This document shows positions 50,359 through 59,672 of a DNA stretch of 64,000 nt, in pieces. Below the pieces are notes generated by a model. It did not search any database, was not told where the DNA came from, and saw only the letters and a program-made list of their open reading frames with translations. Numbering within the stretch: the stretch's first letter is position 1; every line of letters starts with the position of its first letter. A program made the translations under genes and the position numbers. This stretch comes from Pelagibacteraceae bacterium AG-404-P08 (GTDB lineage Bacteria > Pseudomonadota > Alphaproteobacteria > HIMB59), in assembly GCA_003216195.1 (NCBI GenBank), contig QCJF01000001.1:106315-170314 (forward strand). Reading direction: 5' to 3'.

Positions 50359-50907
50359 ATGGTACTTTTAAATTCTTCAAGTTGTAATTTCGATTGGCAA
50401 CCTACTAATTTTCAATTTATTAACTTAAAGGGAGAAAAAGGTTCCTTTTACGAATCTTTTGACACCAAGGGTCTTTTAGTAATGTTTATTTGTAATCATT
50501 GCCCTTATGTTAGATCTATAGAAACTAAGATTTCTGCTGAAACCCAAAGACTCAAAATTTTAAATGTTAATTCTATTGCTTTTATGTCAAACGATCAAAA
50601 TTCATATGAAGAGGACCACAATGAATTTCTTTTAGAACAAATATCAAGAGCTAAATTTGAATTCGAATATATTGTTGATGCCACGCAATCAATAGCTAAA
50701 ACATTTGACGCTCAGTGCACTCCTGAGTTCTACTATTTTAGTAATGATAAAAAACTTAAGTATAGAGGCAGATTAGACTCCAATGGAAAAGAACCCTCTA
50801 TGGGTAAACCAGAGCTTTATTCTGCTGTTGAAGAAATTATTCTCAAAGGATATTGTTCAAGCCAACAATATCCAAGCATGGGATGCTCAATTAAATGGAA
50901 AAAATAG
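50359..50907 (+). CDS. Thioredoxin-fold AhpC/TSA-like redoxin
   Basis: A 182-residue peroxiredoxin-like protein of the thioredoxin superfamily. LVMFICNHCPYVRSIE holds the active-site CxxC-like CNHC, and DATQSIAKTFDAQCTPEFYYF contains the cis-proline and another cysteine. It probably acts as a thiol oxidoreductase in the cytoplasm; no signal peptide is seen. It overlaps the next gene by 13 bases. Confidence 0.85.
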   Translation: MVLLNSSSCNFDWQPTNFQFINLKGEKGSFYESFDTKGLLVMFICNHCPYVRSIETKISAETQRLKILNVNSIAFMSNDQNSYEEDHNEFLLEQISRAKFEFEYIVDATQSIAKTFDAQCTPEFYYFSNDKKLKYRGRLDSNGKEPSMGKPELYSAVEEIILKGYCSSQQYPSMGCSIKWKK

Positions 50908-51380
50908 TTACAAAAAGAAATTTAACCATAATTGGTTTACTGTCAATTATACTAGTCATTTCATCATATTTCTTATTTACAAATAATGATAAAGAAAATG
51001 AAAAATTATTTGATATTTTTTTAGCTGATCTTTATAACGAACAAAAAAATAATATTGATGAAAAATTATTTTATTTATCTAGTTTAGATAATCCAAATGT
51101 TTCTTTTTTTAGTGATCTAAAATTGACTTCTATTGAAAATTTAAATCAATACGATAAGATTGATGGAGATATTATTTTATTAAAAAAAGCTCTATATGAT
51201 TTTGACGAACAAATGTTAAATTCATTATCATTAGATAATAATTTTACTTTTAATGAAATAACTAAAATTTATCTATTAAATTTGAATACAAACAATTACA
51301 AAAATATTGATTTTGATGAAAGTGATTTAGAAAATTTTTTTATTAAAGCTGTAGATCGTTTGTATAATGAAAACAATTAA
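50895..51380 (+). CDS. Membrane-anchored protein, likely YfgM/TPR-type
   Basis: A 161-residue protein with one N-terminal transmembrane helix (about 9-28) and a periplasmic remainder without recognisable repeats by eye. I assign it mainly by position: yfgM-bamB-der is the order in E. coli, and an equivalent TPR-bamB-der order is common in alphaproteobacteria. YfgM links the Sec translocon with periplasmic chaperones. Sequence support is weak. Overlaps: 13 bases with the redoxin and 14 with the next gene. Confidence 0.5.
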   Translation: MEKIVTKRNLTIIGLLSIILVISSYFLFTNNDKENEKLFDIFLADLYNEQKNNIDEKLFYLSSLDNPNVSFFSDLKLTSIENLNQYDKIDGDIILLKKALYDFDEQMLNSLSLDNNFTFNEITKIYLLNLNTNNYKNIDFDESDLENFFIKAVDRLYNENN

Positions 51381-52554
51381 ACCTCAATTACTTTTACTTT
51401 TCTTTATCATAATATCTTCATGTAATGAATATATTGGAACGATTGAGGAAAATTACGAACCTACTAAAACTATTTCAGATATTTTTATTAATGATAATAC
51501 TTATAAAGAGATTGATAATATATTTATTCCTGAAATTATTTACCCAATAGCAATCAACGAAGACAATTTTAGGAATTTTGAAAATATTAGTAAAATTCAG
51601 AGTATTCGACAAAATACCCAAATTATTTTTTTTGATGATAAATATTACTTGTATTCAGAAAATACAATATCCGCATTTTACTTTGATGGAAATAAAATAA
51701 AAATTAAAATTGACTTAGAGCAAGATGAGAAAATTATTTCTTTATTTGAATATAAAGCTGAAGTTTATTTTCTTACGAATAATTCAAAATTATTTAAATT
51801 AAAAGATGAATCTTATGAATTAATATTAGATTACGAAATTTTTATTTCACCTAACCCTATTATTATTGACAATATTATAATACTTTTCAGTGTATTTGGT
51901 GAAGCTATAGAAATTAATTTAAATAACAATAATGCTTCAAATAAAGGTTCATTTTTAATCAATTATGGAATTCTAGATAATTACAAAAGTAATAAAACTG
52001 ATGAGTCAATCTTTTATCTTTATAATTCTGGTACATTACTAACTCTTGATAAGAGCAGTTACCTAATAAAAAATAATTATTATCTTGAGGACTTAAATAT
52101 TTTATCAAATATTGGGACATTTTCAGATCTTTTAGATACACCATTCTACTATAATAATTATTTTTATTTTATTGATCGATCGGGTTTAATATCAACTTTT
52201 AATCCAAATAATCTAAATATACATTGGGAAATTGATATATCAAATTCTATAGTAGACTACTTATTCTCAATCAATGGATATTTAATCTTATTAACCTTTG
52301 ATGATGTAATAGTATATAATAAAAATGGAGAACTTATTAAAATTTTCAAGCATAATATTGAAAATCCAATTTCTATATTTGGAATAAATGAAGAAATTCA
52401 TATTACATCAGAAAAGGGAATTAATTCATTTAACATTAATTCAAAAACTCAAATTAATTTTATTAAAAATAAATTTACAACCAAATTAGATTTGCATTTG
52501 AATAATTCAAATATTTACTTAAAAGATCATAAACATATTTTTATTTTAGAGTGA
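51367..52554 (+). CDS. bamB: BamB-like outer-membrane lipoprotein (PQQ-type beta-propeller)
   Basis: A 395-residue probable lipoprotein. The signal peptide ends in a lipobox with Cys19 (FIIISSC). The body shows diverged propeller-like repeats: IYFLT-, LFSVFGEAIEINL, FYLYNSGTLLTLD, FYFIDRSGLISTFNPNNLNIHWEIDI and FNINSKTQINF. BamB assists outer-membrane protein assembly. The gene lies directly before der, as in E. coli and many alphaproteobacteria. The usual PQQ motifs are eroded, so similarity is structural rather than strong. Confidence 0.7.
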   Translation: MKTIKPQLLLLFFIIISSCNEYIGTIEENYEPTKTISDIFINDNTYKEIDNIFIPEIIYPIAINEDNFRNFENISKIQSIRQNTQIIFFDDKYYLYSENTISAFYFDGNKIKIKIDLEQDEKIISLFEYKAEVYFLTNNSKLFKLKDESYELILDYEIFISPNPIIIDNIIILFSVFGEAIEINLNNNNASNKGSFLINYGILDNYKSNKTDESIFYLYNSGTLLTLDKSSYLIKNNYYLEDLNILSNIGTFSDLLDTPFYYNNYFYFIDRSGLISTFNPNNLNIHWEIDISNSIVDYLFSINGYLILLTFDDVIVYNKNGELIKIFKHNIENPISIFGINEEIHITSEKGINSFNINSKTQINFIKNKFTTKLDLHLNNSNIYLKDHKHIFILE

Positions 52555-53804
52555 AAAATTACTTTATAATTGGAAAAGTAAATGTAGGTAAATCGTACTT
52601 ATTTAATCTTTTTTCGAGAAGTCATAAAACAATCTCAAATCCAAAAGAAAATACTACAATTGACATAATTAAAAAGAATATTTCTTCAAAAAACTTCGAT
52701 TATAACATCTATGACACTCCAGGTTTTTATGATATTAAAGATTTTTTAATTCTACAAAAAAAAATTTTAGAATTAAAAGTTGAGAACATATGTTTTATTT
52801 ATTTAACATCTTCTTTTAATAGTGATGATTTAAAAATATGTAAACAAATACACAAAAAAAAATATAAACTTTTATTATTTTCGTTTAAAAAAATTGATCA
52901 ACAAAGCTATATATCAAATTTATTTACTAAAATTTTTCTTAACCACTCTGATAATTTATCAATTTTAAAAAAATATTTATCTGACAATAACAAAAAAAAT
53001 GAATTGGATAGTATTAAATCTAATAAAAAAATAATAACAATATTTGGTAAGGAAAATACAGGAAAATCAACATTATTTAATAAAATTACAAATTTATCTT
53101 TATCCAAGACTTCATCTGAATTACATACCACTCGTGACTCAGTTAATTGGGAAATAAACTATAAAAATCAAACACTAGAATTTATAGATACTGCTGGATT
53201 TATTAGAAGTAGATCTAATCGAAAGAATTATGATTTTGAAAAGCTTTCCCTTGAACAATCTGAATATTTCATAAAAAAATCGTCATTAATTATACTTTTG
53301 CTAGATGCAAATTCTGAATCAAGATTAGATTTATCTTTAATAGGTTCGTTAGCTAAAAGAAACAAGCCTTTTTTAGTTTTAGTAAATAAAATAGATTTGA
53401 TACATAATAAAAATTTATTTCAACAAAACTTTTTAAAATATTTGTCATTAAATCATAATTATTATACATCTTTAAATATATATTTTATATCTGCATTACA
53501 TTCCTCTAAGTCAAAAATAATGCATATTATAAGCAATCAATTAAATAGTAAGTTTTTTTTCAAAACTTCTTACCTAAATAAAATTATAAAATCAGTCAAT
53601 ACAGAATTAAGAAAAATACAAAAGAATTCTAAAGAATTTAAAATTTATTTTATTACTGCATTCACAGTAAATCAAAAAAATTATTTCAAAATTTCATGTA
53701 ATTTTTCAAAAAAAAATATTAAACAACATATTAAGACTTATTTATCAAAAATCTTAATAAGAGAATTAAAACTAAAAGGAATAAATTTTACTCTAATTTT
53801 TTGA
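52551..53804 (+). CDS. der: Ribosome-assembly GTPase Der (EngA) with eroded first G domain
   Basis: A double-GTPase for 50S assembly, starting at GTG 52551. Domain 2 is intact: GKENTGKS (166-173), DTAG (213-216), NKID (279-282) and SA (314-315). Domain 1 keeps GKVNVGKS (8-15) and DTPG (55-58) but reads KKID (113-116) where NKxD is required for guanine specificity, and no G5 motif is evident. A short KH-like domain follows (about 345-417). At 417 residues it is shorter than the roughly 450-490 usual. It overlaps bamB by 4 bases and the convergent gene by 17. Confidence 0.88.
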   Translation: MKNYFIIGKVNVGKSYLFNLFSRSHKTISNPKENTTIDIIKKNISSKNFDYNIYDTPGFYDIKDFLILQKKILELKVENICFIYLTSSFNSDDLKICKQIHKKKYKLLLFSFKKIDQQSYISNLFTKIFLNHSDNLSILKKYLSDNNKKNELDSIKSNKKIITIFGKENTGKSTLFNKITNLSLSKTSSELHTTRDSVNWEINYKNQTLEFIDTAGFIRSRSNRKNYDFEKLSLEQSEYFIKKSSLIILLLDANSESRLDLSLIGSLAKRNKPFLVLVNKIDLIHNKNLFQQNFLKYLSLNHNYYTSLNIYFISALHSSKSKIMHIISNQLNSKFFFKTSYLNKIIKSVNTELRKIQKNSKEFKIYFITAFTVNQKNYFKISCNFSKKNIKQHIKTYLSKILIRELKLKGINFTLIF

Positions 53805-54273
53805 TTTTAATGTTATTTGATTTTTTTAAATCAATCTTTAATGTTTCTAAATAATTTATCAATGAATTATTAAAATTATTTAAATGAACTTTGAAATGAC
53901 TATCTTTTTCAAATGATAAAATAAAACGAAAATTATTATTGAACAAGGGTATAAGTAAATTAATAAAATAAATTATATTTGTTAATACCTGATAGTTTAA
54001 TTTGATATGGTTGAAGTCATATTGATATGAAATCATATTTAAATCTATATCCTTATTAATTATTATTAACTTGTCTATTTTCGATAATTGATTCCTAATA
54101 ACACTTTCTGCTTTAATTAAATCATCTAATTCCTCAAAATTACATTGAAGAAGCATATGATCACTTTTAATAGTATTTAATTTTGTTCTAGCTATTATTA
54201 TTTTATTTGAGTTGTTGGATAAGACTCTTTTTTCTTCTCCATTAAGAAAAATTAATATTTGGTTTTTTGACAA
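53788..54273 (-). CDS. Probable degenerate short-chain dehydrogenase-like protein
   Basis: A 161-residue protein of uncertain nature directly behind purF (the stop of purF abuts its start). The order of elements LQCNFEELDDLIKAESVIRNQLSKIDKLIIINKDID...LNYQVLTNIIYFINLLIPLF...RFILSFEKDS recalls an SDR fold (acidic strand, NNAG, N helix, SS strand), and purF is often followed by an SDR gene in alphaproteobacteria. Glycine-rich cofactor and YxxxK catalytic motifs are absent. It is either a remnant or a repurposed scaffold. Confidence 0.45.
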   Translation of the reverse strand: MSKNQILIFLNGEEKRVLSNNSNKIIIARTKLNTIKSDHMLLQCNFEELDDLIKAESVIRNQLSKIDKLIIINKDIDLNMISYQYDFNHIKLNYQVLTNIIYFINLLIPLFNNNFRFILSFEKDSHFKVHLNNFNNSLINYLETLKIDLKKSNNIKIKKLE

Positions 54274-55725
54274 TTATATATTTGAACCAGCGTTTAACAA
54301 TGATAACTGTGTTATTTTATTTTCACCTAATTGATCAATTAATTTGATTGGGTAATCACCAGTAAAATAATGATCAGTCAATTGTGGAGTTTTATTATCC
54401 CTCCTCAAATATCCCAGAGCCATATAAAGTCCTTCCAAAGATAAAAATTTCAAACTTTTAGCTTTAACATATTCGCAAATCTCCTCAACATTTTTGTTCG
54501 CAGCTAATAACTCCTTTTTTGTAGGCATATCTACACCATAAAAATCAGGAAATTTTATTTCAGGACAGGCTATTCTTAAATGAACTTCTTTAGCCCCAGC
54601 ATCATATAGCATTTTTACAATTTTATGTGAAGTTGTCCCGCGTACTAGAGAGTCATCGACTAATATTATTTTTTTATCCTCAATAGAGCTTTTGTTAGCA
54701 TTTAATTTTAATTTAACTCCTAAACTTCTTATTTGTTGTCCAGGTTCAATGAATGTTCTACCAACATAATGGTTTCTTATAAGGCCTAAATCAAAATTAA
54801 TTTTTTTTTGTTGACTATATCCTATCGCAGCTGCATTCCCAGAGTCTGGTACTGGCACGACTAAATCAGCCTCCATATTATCTTCCTTAGCTAATTCCCT
54901 TCCTAGATTTTTTCTATACTCGTAAGCAGTCTTACCTTTTAAAATACTGTCTGGCCGTGCAAAATAAATATACTCAAATACACAAGGTCTAGGATTATGT
55001 TTACCAAAAGGCTTTAGACTATGTAACTCATTATTTTCTATATACACAATTTCACCATTTTCAACTTCTCTTACAAATTCAGCCCCAATTATATCTAATG
55101 CACACGTTTCAGAAGCTAAAACATAAGAATTATTTATTTTACCTACTATTAAAGGTCTTATCCCATAAATATCCCTAGCACCAATTAGAACATTTTTAGT
55201 TAACATTACCAAAGCGTACCCACCTTGTATTTGTGAAATAGCTTCTATGATTTTATCAATGTTTTTTTCTTTTTTTGATCTTGCTATCAGCTGAACAATT
55301 GTTTCTGAGTCTGAGGTTGTATAAAAAATAGCCCCATCCTCAACAAGTTTTTTTCTTAAAGTGATAGCATTAGTAAAATTGCCATTATGAGATACACCTA
55401 TACCACCGGCATTAGTATCTGCAAAAAAAGGTTGAACATTTCTTAATATTTTACCACCCGTGGTGCTGTATCTATTATGTCCAATTGCATAAGATCCTGG
55501 CAATTTTTTAATAGTTTCCTCATTATTGAAGTTGTCTCCTACAAGACCAAATCTTTTTTCAGAATAATAATTTTTACCATCGTAAGAAACTATACCACAT
55601 CCTTCCTGACCTCTATGTTGTAATGCGTGTAAACCTAAAGCTGTTAAAGCTGAAGCATCATTAATATTAGAAATACCAAAGACACCACACTCTTCTCTAA
55701 TCTTAGTAGAGCTTGTCTTTATCAT
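54274..55725 (-). CDS. purF: Amidophosphoribosyltransferase
   Basis: First committed step of purine synthesis. From the ATG at 55725 the protein has 483 residues. A 12-residue propeptide-like leader precedes catalytic Cys13 in REECGVFG, then HALQHRGQEGCGI, GHNRYSTTGG, and the PRPP loop ILVDDSLVRGTT. No CxxC precedes FTGDYP, so the iron-sulfur cluster of the B. subtilis enzyme is probably lacking. An upstream ATG in the same frame encodes only lysine-rich residues inside cvpA and is unlikely. It overlaps cvpA by 23 bases. Confidence 0.96.
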   Translation of the reverse strand: MIKTSSTKIREECGVFGISNINDASALTALGLHALQHRGQEGCGIVSYDGKNYYSEKRFGLVGDNFNNEETIKKLPGSYAIGHNRYSTTGGKILRNVQPFFADTNAGGIGVSHNGNFTNAITLRKKLVEDGAIFYTTSDSETIVQLIARSKKEKNIDKIIEAISQIQGGYALVMLTKNVLIGARDIYGIRPLIVGKINNSYVLASETCALDIIGAEFVREVENGEIVYIENNELHSLKPFGKHNPRPCVFEYIYFARPDSILKGKTAYEYRKNLGRELAKEDNMEADLVVPVPDSGNAAAIGYSQQKKINFDLGLIRNHYVGRTFIEPGQQIRSLGVKLKLNANKSSIEDKKIILVDDSLVRGTTSHKIVKMLYDAGAKEVHLRIACPEIKFPDFYGVDMPTKKELLAANKNVEEICEYVKAKSLKFLSLEGLYMALGYLRRDNKTPQLTDHYFTGDYPIKLIDQLGENKITQLSLLNAGSNI

Positions 55726-56266
55726 TTTTTTTTTCTTTAATAAAATTTTCTTCTTTGATTTTTTTCTCTTCCTCAGTGTCTTTATACATAAGGTTTTCAT
55801 ATATTGAAATATTTAATTTCATGATTCTATTTTTATTGTCTATATAATTTTTAAAAAAGGCAATATAAGAAAAATAAAATAGAATTGAGAATAATATTAT
55901 TCCATAAATTGAACCAATTATAATATCTAAAATTTTGAATTCTAGTTGAGAAGGTGATTTCAAATTTAAAGCTCTCTCTATTATAGAAAAAATAATATAT
56001 GTCATTAAAAATAAAATAATGAATGATATTATTTCTAAAAAAATTGCATTTTTATTATTTAAAGAAAATAAATATTCATTATTAAGTTTTTCTAATAAAA
56101 AATTAAGTATTCTTTTATAAAATATAAAAGGCAAAGATATAGATAAAATAATTTTTAGACTATAGCTAATTGTTCTTGTAGCACCTTTAATACCAAAAAA
56201 AATTGCAAATATAAACAGTAGACTTAAATAAATGTAATCAAAATAATTTAAATTAAATGAACTCAT
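55703..56266 (-). CDS. cvpA: CvpA family membrane protein
   Basis: A 187-residue inner-membrane protein with four hydrophobic segments (about 10-25, 32-48, 72-95, 110-135) and a charged, lysine/glutamate-rich C-terminus. The opening FNLNYFDYIYLSLLFIFAIFFGIKG and position before purF match CvpA. The family is linked to colicin V production and envelope integrity; its molecular role is unclear. Confidence 0.85.
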   Translation of the reverse strand: MSSFNLNYFDYIYLSLLFIFAIFFGIKGATRTISYSLKIILSISLPFIFYKRILNFLLEKLNNEYLFSLNNKNAIFLEIISFIILFLMTYIIFSIIERALNLKSPSQLEFKILDIIIGSIYGIILFSILFYFSYIAFFKNYIDNKNRIMKLNISIYENLMYKDTEEEKKIKEENFIKEKKNDKDKLY

Positions 56267-56273
56267 AAAATAA

Positions 56274-56972
56274 TTAATATCTTGCTCCTGTAATAAATTT
56301 TTTAAATATTTTATTCTTTGTCTTTAATATTTTTTTGCAATCACCTTTATCTTGAATAACTCCATTATGAATAAAATAATAGTGATCACCTGTTTTTATA
56401 GCACTTTTAATATCATGTGTTATGCTTACGGCAGTTATTTTCCTTTTAGAAATTACTTTTAATATTAATTCATTTATTTTGTCACTATTTATTGGATCTA
56501 GACCTGTGGTAGGCTCATCAAGAAAAATTACTTTTGGGTTTTTATATAGTGCCCTTGCCAATCCAACTCTTTTCTTCATACCCCCTGAAATTTCTGAGGG
56601 ATATTTGCCATATGTTGATTTATCAAGACCTACATCACTCATTAGAGATAGAACTTTTCTATCAAAATTTGATTTATTGTTAATAAAATCAGTAAAAGCT
56701 ATATTCTCAGATATTTTTAAACTATCAAAAAGAGCACCATACTGAAAAAGCATACTAAATTTATCTATATCAACATAATTTCTACCATCATATAAGATTG
56801 TGCCACTATCAAAATTGAACAATTGATAAAGGGTTTTAATCAAAACAGATTTTCCACAACCCGATTGACCTAATATTATAGTAGATTTATTTTTTTCTAT
56901 CGTCAGACTTATGTCTTTTAAAACAATATTATTATCAAATTTTTTACATAGATTTTTAATTTCTATTTTCAT
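56274..56972 (-). CDS. mlaF: ABC transporter ATP-binding protein, MlaF type
   Basis: A 232-residue ATPase. Walker A is GQSGCGKS (about 34-41), the signature SGGMKKRVGLARAL is characteristic of MlaF/Ttg2A, Walker B is VIFLDEPTTGLDP, and the switch histidine is in VSITHD. With MlaE it moves phospholipids between membranes to keep outer-membrane asymmetry. It overlaps mlaE by one base. The lipid-binding MlaD gene is not adjacent. Confidence 0.87.
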   Translation of the reverse strand: MKIEIKNLCKKFDNNIVLKDISLTIEKNKSTIILGQSGCGKSVLIKTLYQLFNFDSGTILYDGRNYVDIDKFSMLFQYGALFDSLKISENIAFTDFINNKSNFDRKVLSLMSDVGLDKSTYGKYPSEISGGMKKRVGLARALYKNPKVIFLDEPTTGLDPINSDKINELILKVISKRKITAVSITHDIKSAIKTGDHYYFIHNGVIQDKGDCKKILKTKNKIFKKFITGARY

Positions 56973-57739
56973 TAAAAAAATAGTTCCGTAAGAAAATAAT
57001 TAGATGATAATATTAAAATTGATGAAATTACAACTGCATTGGTAGTAGCGGAACCTACACCAAAAGCCCCCTTGTCAGAAAATAAACCACAATAACAACT
57101 TACGATTGATATAATAAAACCAAAAGAAATCGCTTTATAAATCCCAGATAAATAGTCTGCCAAATTTAAAAATTCTATTGTATTTAATAAATATAAATTA
57201 TCATTAAATCCTAATCTGTGAATAGATACTAAGTAACCACCCATTACTCCAATAAAATCAACTAATGTTACAAAAACTGGTAAAGCCAGTGTTAAAGATA
57301 AAACTCGAGGTGTTACAAGGTAATTATAATAATTTGTATTGAGAGTTTTAAGTGCATCAATTTGCTCTGTTACCCTCATTGTTGCTATCTCAGCTGCAAT
57401 AGATGAACCAACTCTTGCTGAAATCATAAGGCCTGTAAGCACAGGCCCTAATTCTCTAGTTAAGGTCAATACGACTATGTTTGGTATAGCTGACTCTGCA
57501 GAAAATCTTGAAAAACCAGTGTAAGATTGTAAAGCAAGAACCATTCCAGAAAAAATTCCCGTTAAAGATATAATTGGTATTGATGAAATAAATATATTAA
57601 CAAAATACGTTAAATTTTTTTTAAAATAAAATTTCGGTTTGAATAGGTATTTGAAAAAAAATAAGATAAATAAAATAAATTTTCCCAAATTTGAGAAAAA
57701 TTTTATCGGAACTTCACCAATACTTTCAATAAATTTCAT
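56972..57739 (-). CDS. mlaE: ABC transporter permease, MlaE type
   Basis: A 255-residue permease with about five to six membrane segments. ELGPVLTGLMISARVGSSIAAE and IATMRVTEQIDALKTL are the family signature (MlaE/TrnG), and GSATTNAVVISSILIL closes the protein. Together with MlaF it forms a lipid transport core. It follows dnaB by 8 bases on the same strand. Confidence 0.9.
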   Translation of the reverse strand: MKFIESIGEVPIKFFSNLGKFILFILFFFKYLFKPKFYFKKNLTYFVNIFISSIPIISLTGIFSGMVLALQSYTGFSRFSAESAIPNIVVLTLTRELGPVLTGLMISARVGSSIAAEIATMRVTEQIDALKTLNTNYYNYLVTPRVLSLTLALPVFVTLVDFIGVMGGYLVSIHRLGFNDNLYLLNTIEFLNLADYLSGIYKAISFGFIISIVSCYCGLFSDKGAFGVGSATTNAVVISSILILSSNYFLTELFF

Positions 57740-57747
57740 TAGAAATC

Positions 57748-59169
57748 TTAATTTGATGCATTTTTTTCAATTCCTAAGAATTTAGTATATTTGTCGTCAA
57801 AGTATAACTCAATCTTGCCAGTTGGACCATTTCTTTGTTTTGCAACAATTAATTCAGCTTTATTGAAAACTGCTTCATTTCTATCTTTCCATGCATCCAT
57901 TTTTTTTTGATATGACTCTTGAGTTTCATCAGCACCCCTAGTCGGCTCATTCCTTTGCAAATAGTAACTCTCTCTATATATAAACATAACAACATCTGCG
58001 TCTTGCTCGATGCTACCTGATTCTCGTAAATCAGATAGCAATGGTCTTTTGTCATCTCTATTTTCTACTTGTCGAGAAAGCTGAGAAAGTGAGATTACAG
58101 GCAAATTGAACTCCTTAGCTAATTGTTTTAAGTTTCTTGTGATTTCAGAAAGTTCATTAACTCTGTTATCCCTATTACCCTCTGGTTTTATTAATTGTAG
58201 GTAATCTATGACTATTAATTTAATGTCTAAATTATTCTTGTATCTTCTTAGTTTAGATCGAAGTTCTGAAACACTTAGGTTTGGACTATCATCAAAAAAG
58301 AAATTTAAGTTATTTATTTCTTGATATGCATTTGAAAGTTCAAGAGAGTCCTTTTCGTTTAATTCACCTTTTCGTAGCTTGTCACTGGGTATTTTTGAAT
58401 GCTCAGCCAATATTCTTAAGCCTATTTGCTCAGCAGACATTTCTAAAGAAAACATCACAACAGATCCTTTATCTTTATCTTGTGAAAAATATTTTGCTGC
58501 ATTAAATGCTATATTCGTAGCAAGTGCTGTTTTCCCCATTGAGGGTCTACCTGCAAGTATTATAAGATCTGAATTTTGTAATCCTCCTAACATATTGTCT
58601 AAGTCCCCAAATCCTGAAACAACTCCTGAATATTTACCTTTCTTTTTGAATGCTTTTTCTACTATTTGAATCGAGGCTTTAGTAACAGAAGCAAAGTCTC
58701 TAAGTTCATAGTTATCTTTTTTTTTATTAGAGAGATCAAATAATTTTTTTTCGAGATCTAAAAAAATATCTTTTATACCCATTGATGTTTCAAAAGTAGT
58801 TGACTCATTATTTATATTTTGAGTAATTTTAAAAAGCTCCCTCCTTAAATATAATTCTTGAAGTGTATCTAAATAATTTGAGAACACTTCTTTTGAAAAT
58901 ACAATCTGATCTATTTGGGATGAGAGATTTTTGTGTGTTTTAGACTGTATATCAGGTATGTAGTTCTTAATTGTATCAACAGAGATATTTTTTTGAGATT
59001 TATGAAAATCAAAAAGGATATTAAAAATTTTTAAGTTTTCTGCATTTGCAAATAAGGTATTGTCCAAATGCTCAAAATGTGAATCAATTAAGTCTGGGTG
59101 CTTGAGTAAATAAGCAATTACAATAATTTCAATATCATTGTCTTTTAAACTATCAAAAGTCTTTTGCAT
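57748..59169 (-). CDS. dnaB: Replicative DNA helicase DnaB
   Basis: A 473-residue RecA-type hexameric helicase. The N-terminal primase-interacting domain starts at DIEIIVIAYLLKHPDLI (usual core AEQALLG is diverged). Walker A is AGRPSMGKTALATNIA, Walker B is KLIVIDYLQLI, and SQLSRQVENRDDKRP plus DLRESGSIEQDADVV follow. No intein is present. It follows rplI with 39 bases, as in most alphaproteobacteria. Confidence 0.96.
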   Translation of the reverse strand: MQKTFDSLKDNDIEIIVIAYLLKHPDLIDSHFEHLDNTLFANAENLKIFNILFDFHKSQKNISVDTIKNYIPDIQSKTHKNLSSQIDQIVFSKEVFSNYLDTLQELYLRRELFKITQNINNESTTFETSMGIKDIFLDLEKKLFDLSNKKKDNYELRDFASVTKASIQIVEKAFKKKGKYSGVVSGFGDLDNMLGGLQNSDLIILAGRPSMGKTALATNIAFNAAKYFSQDKDKGSVVMFSLEMSAEQIGLRILAEHSKIPSDKLRKGELNEKDSLELSNAYQEINNLNFFFDDSPNLSVSELRSKLRRYKNNLDIKLIVIDYLQLIKPEGNRDNRVNELSEITRNLKQLAKEFNLPVISLSQLSRQVENRDDKRPLLSDLRESGSIEQDADVVMFIYRESYYLQRNEPTRGADETQESYQKKMDAWKDRNEAVFNKAELIVAKQRNGPTGKIELYFDDKYTKFLGIEKNASN

Positions 59170-59208
59170 ATAGTTGTAAGTTATTTATTAATAAAAAAAA
59201 AGATAGTC

Positions 59209-59667
59209 TTAGTCAGAAGTTTTAGGGGATAAGATCTCAATATCAAGTGAACAATTTACCTCTGGATGTAAGTCTATATTTACTGAAAACTCACCTGTTG
59301 TTTTGATTTTATTTCCAAGTTTAACAAACTTTTTTTGAACATTTATGTCATTTTCGCCTAAAAAAGTAACTATATCAGTTACACTTATAGAGCCATATAG
59401 TTCACCATTATCTTTCGCCGCAATCTCTTTAATAAATTTTAATGCATTAATTTTTGAAGCTGTAACACTTGCATTAGATTTATTTTCGTCATCTTTTTTC
59501 AAAAGACTTTCCTCTAAAGACTTTATTTCTTCAATATTCTTTTGCGTTGCAAATTTAGCCTTACCGCTTGGAATTAAATAGTTTCTCGCATATCCATCTT
59601 TCACAGTAACCACAGTACCTATTTCCCAGTTTTTCTTAAATTTTTCTAAAACAACAACTTTAGCCAT
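59209..59667 (-). CDS. rplI: 50S ribosomal protein L9
   Basis: A 152-residue protein. The N-domain VVVLEKFKKNWEIGTVVTVKDGYARNYLIPSGKA is typical, followed by the long connecting helix (about 40-75) and the C-domain that contacts 23S rRNA. Third gene of the rpsF-rpsR-rplI cluster, 5 bases after rpsR. Confidence 0.96.
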   Translation of the reverse strand: MAKVVVLEKFKKNWEIGTVVTVKDGYARNYLIPSGKAKFATQKNIEEIKSLEESLLKKDDENKSNASVTASKINALKFIKEIAAKDNGELYGSISVTDIVTFLGENDINVQKKFVKLGNKIKTTGEFSVNIDLHPEVNCSLDIEILSPKTSD

Positions 59668-59672
59668 AGTGT

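Noticed and set aside
55726..55800. Upstream start adding 25 residues to PurF
   Set aside because: The added residues are lysine-rich, encoded inside cvpA, and would bury the N-terminal catalytic cysteine far from the normal propeptide position.
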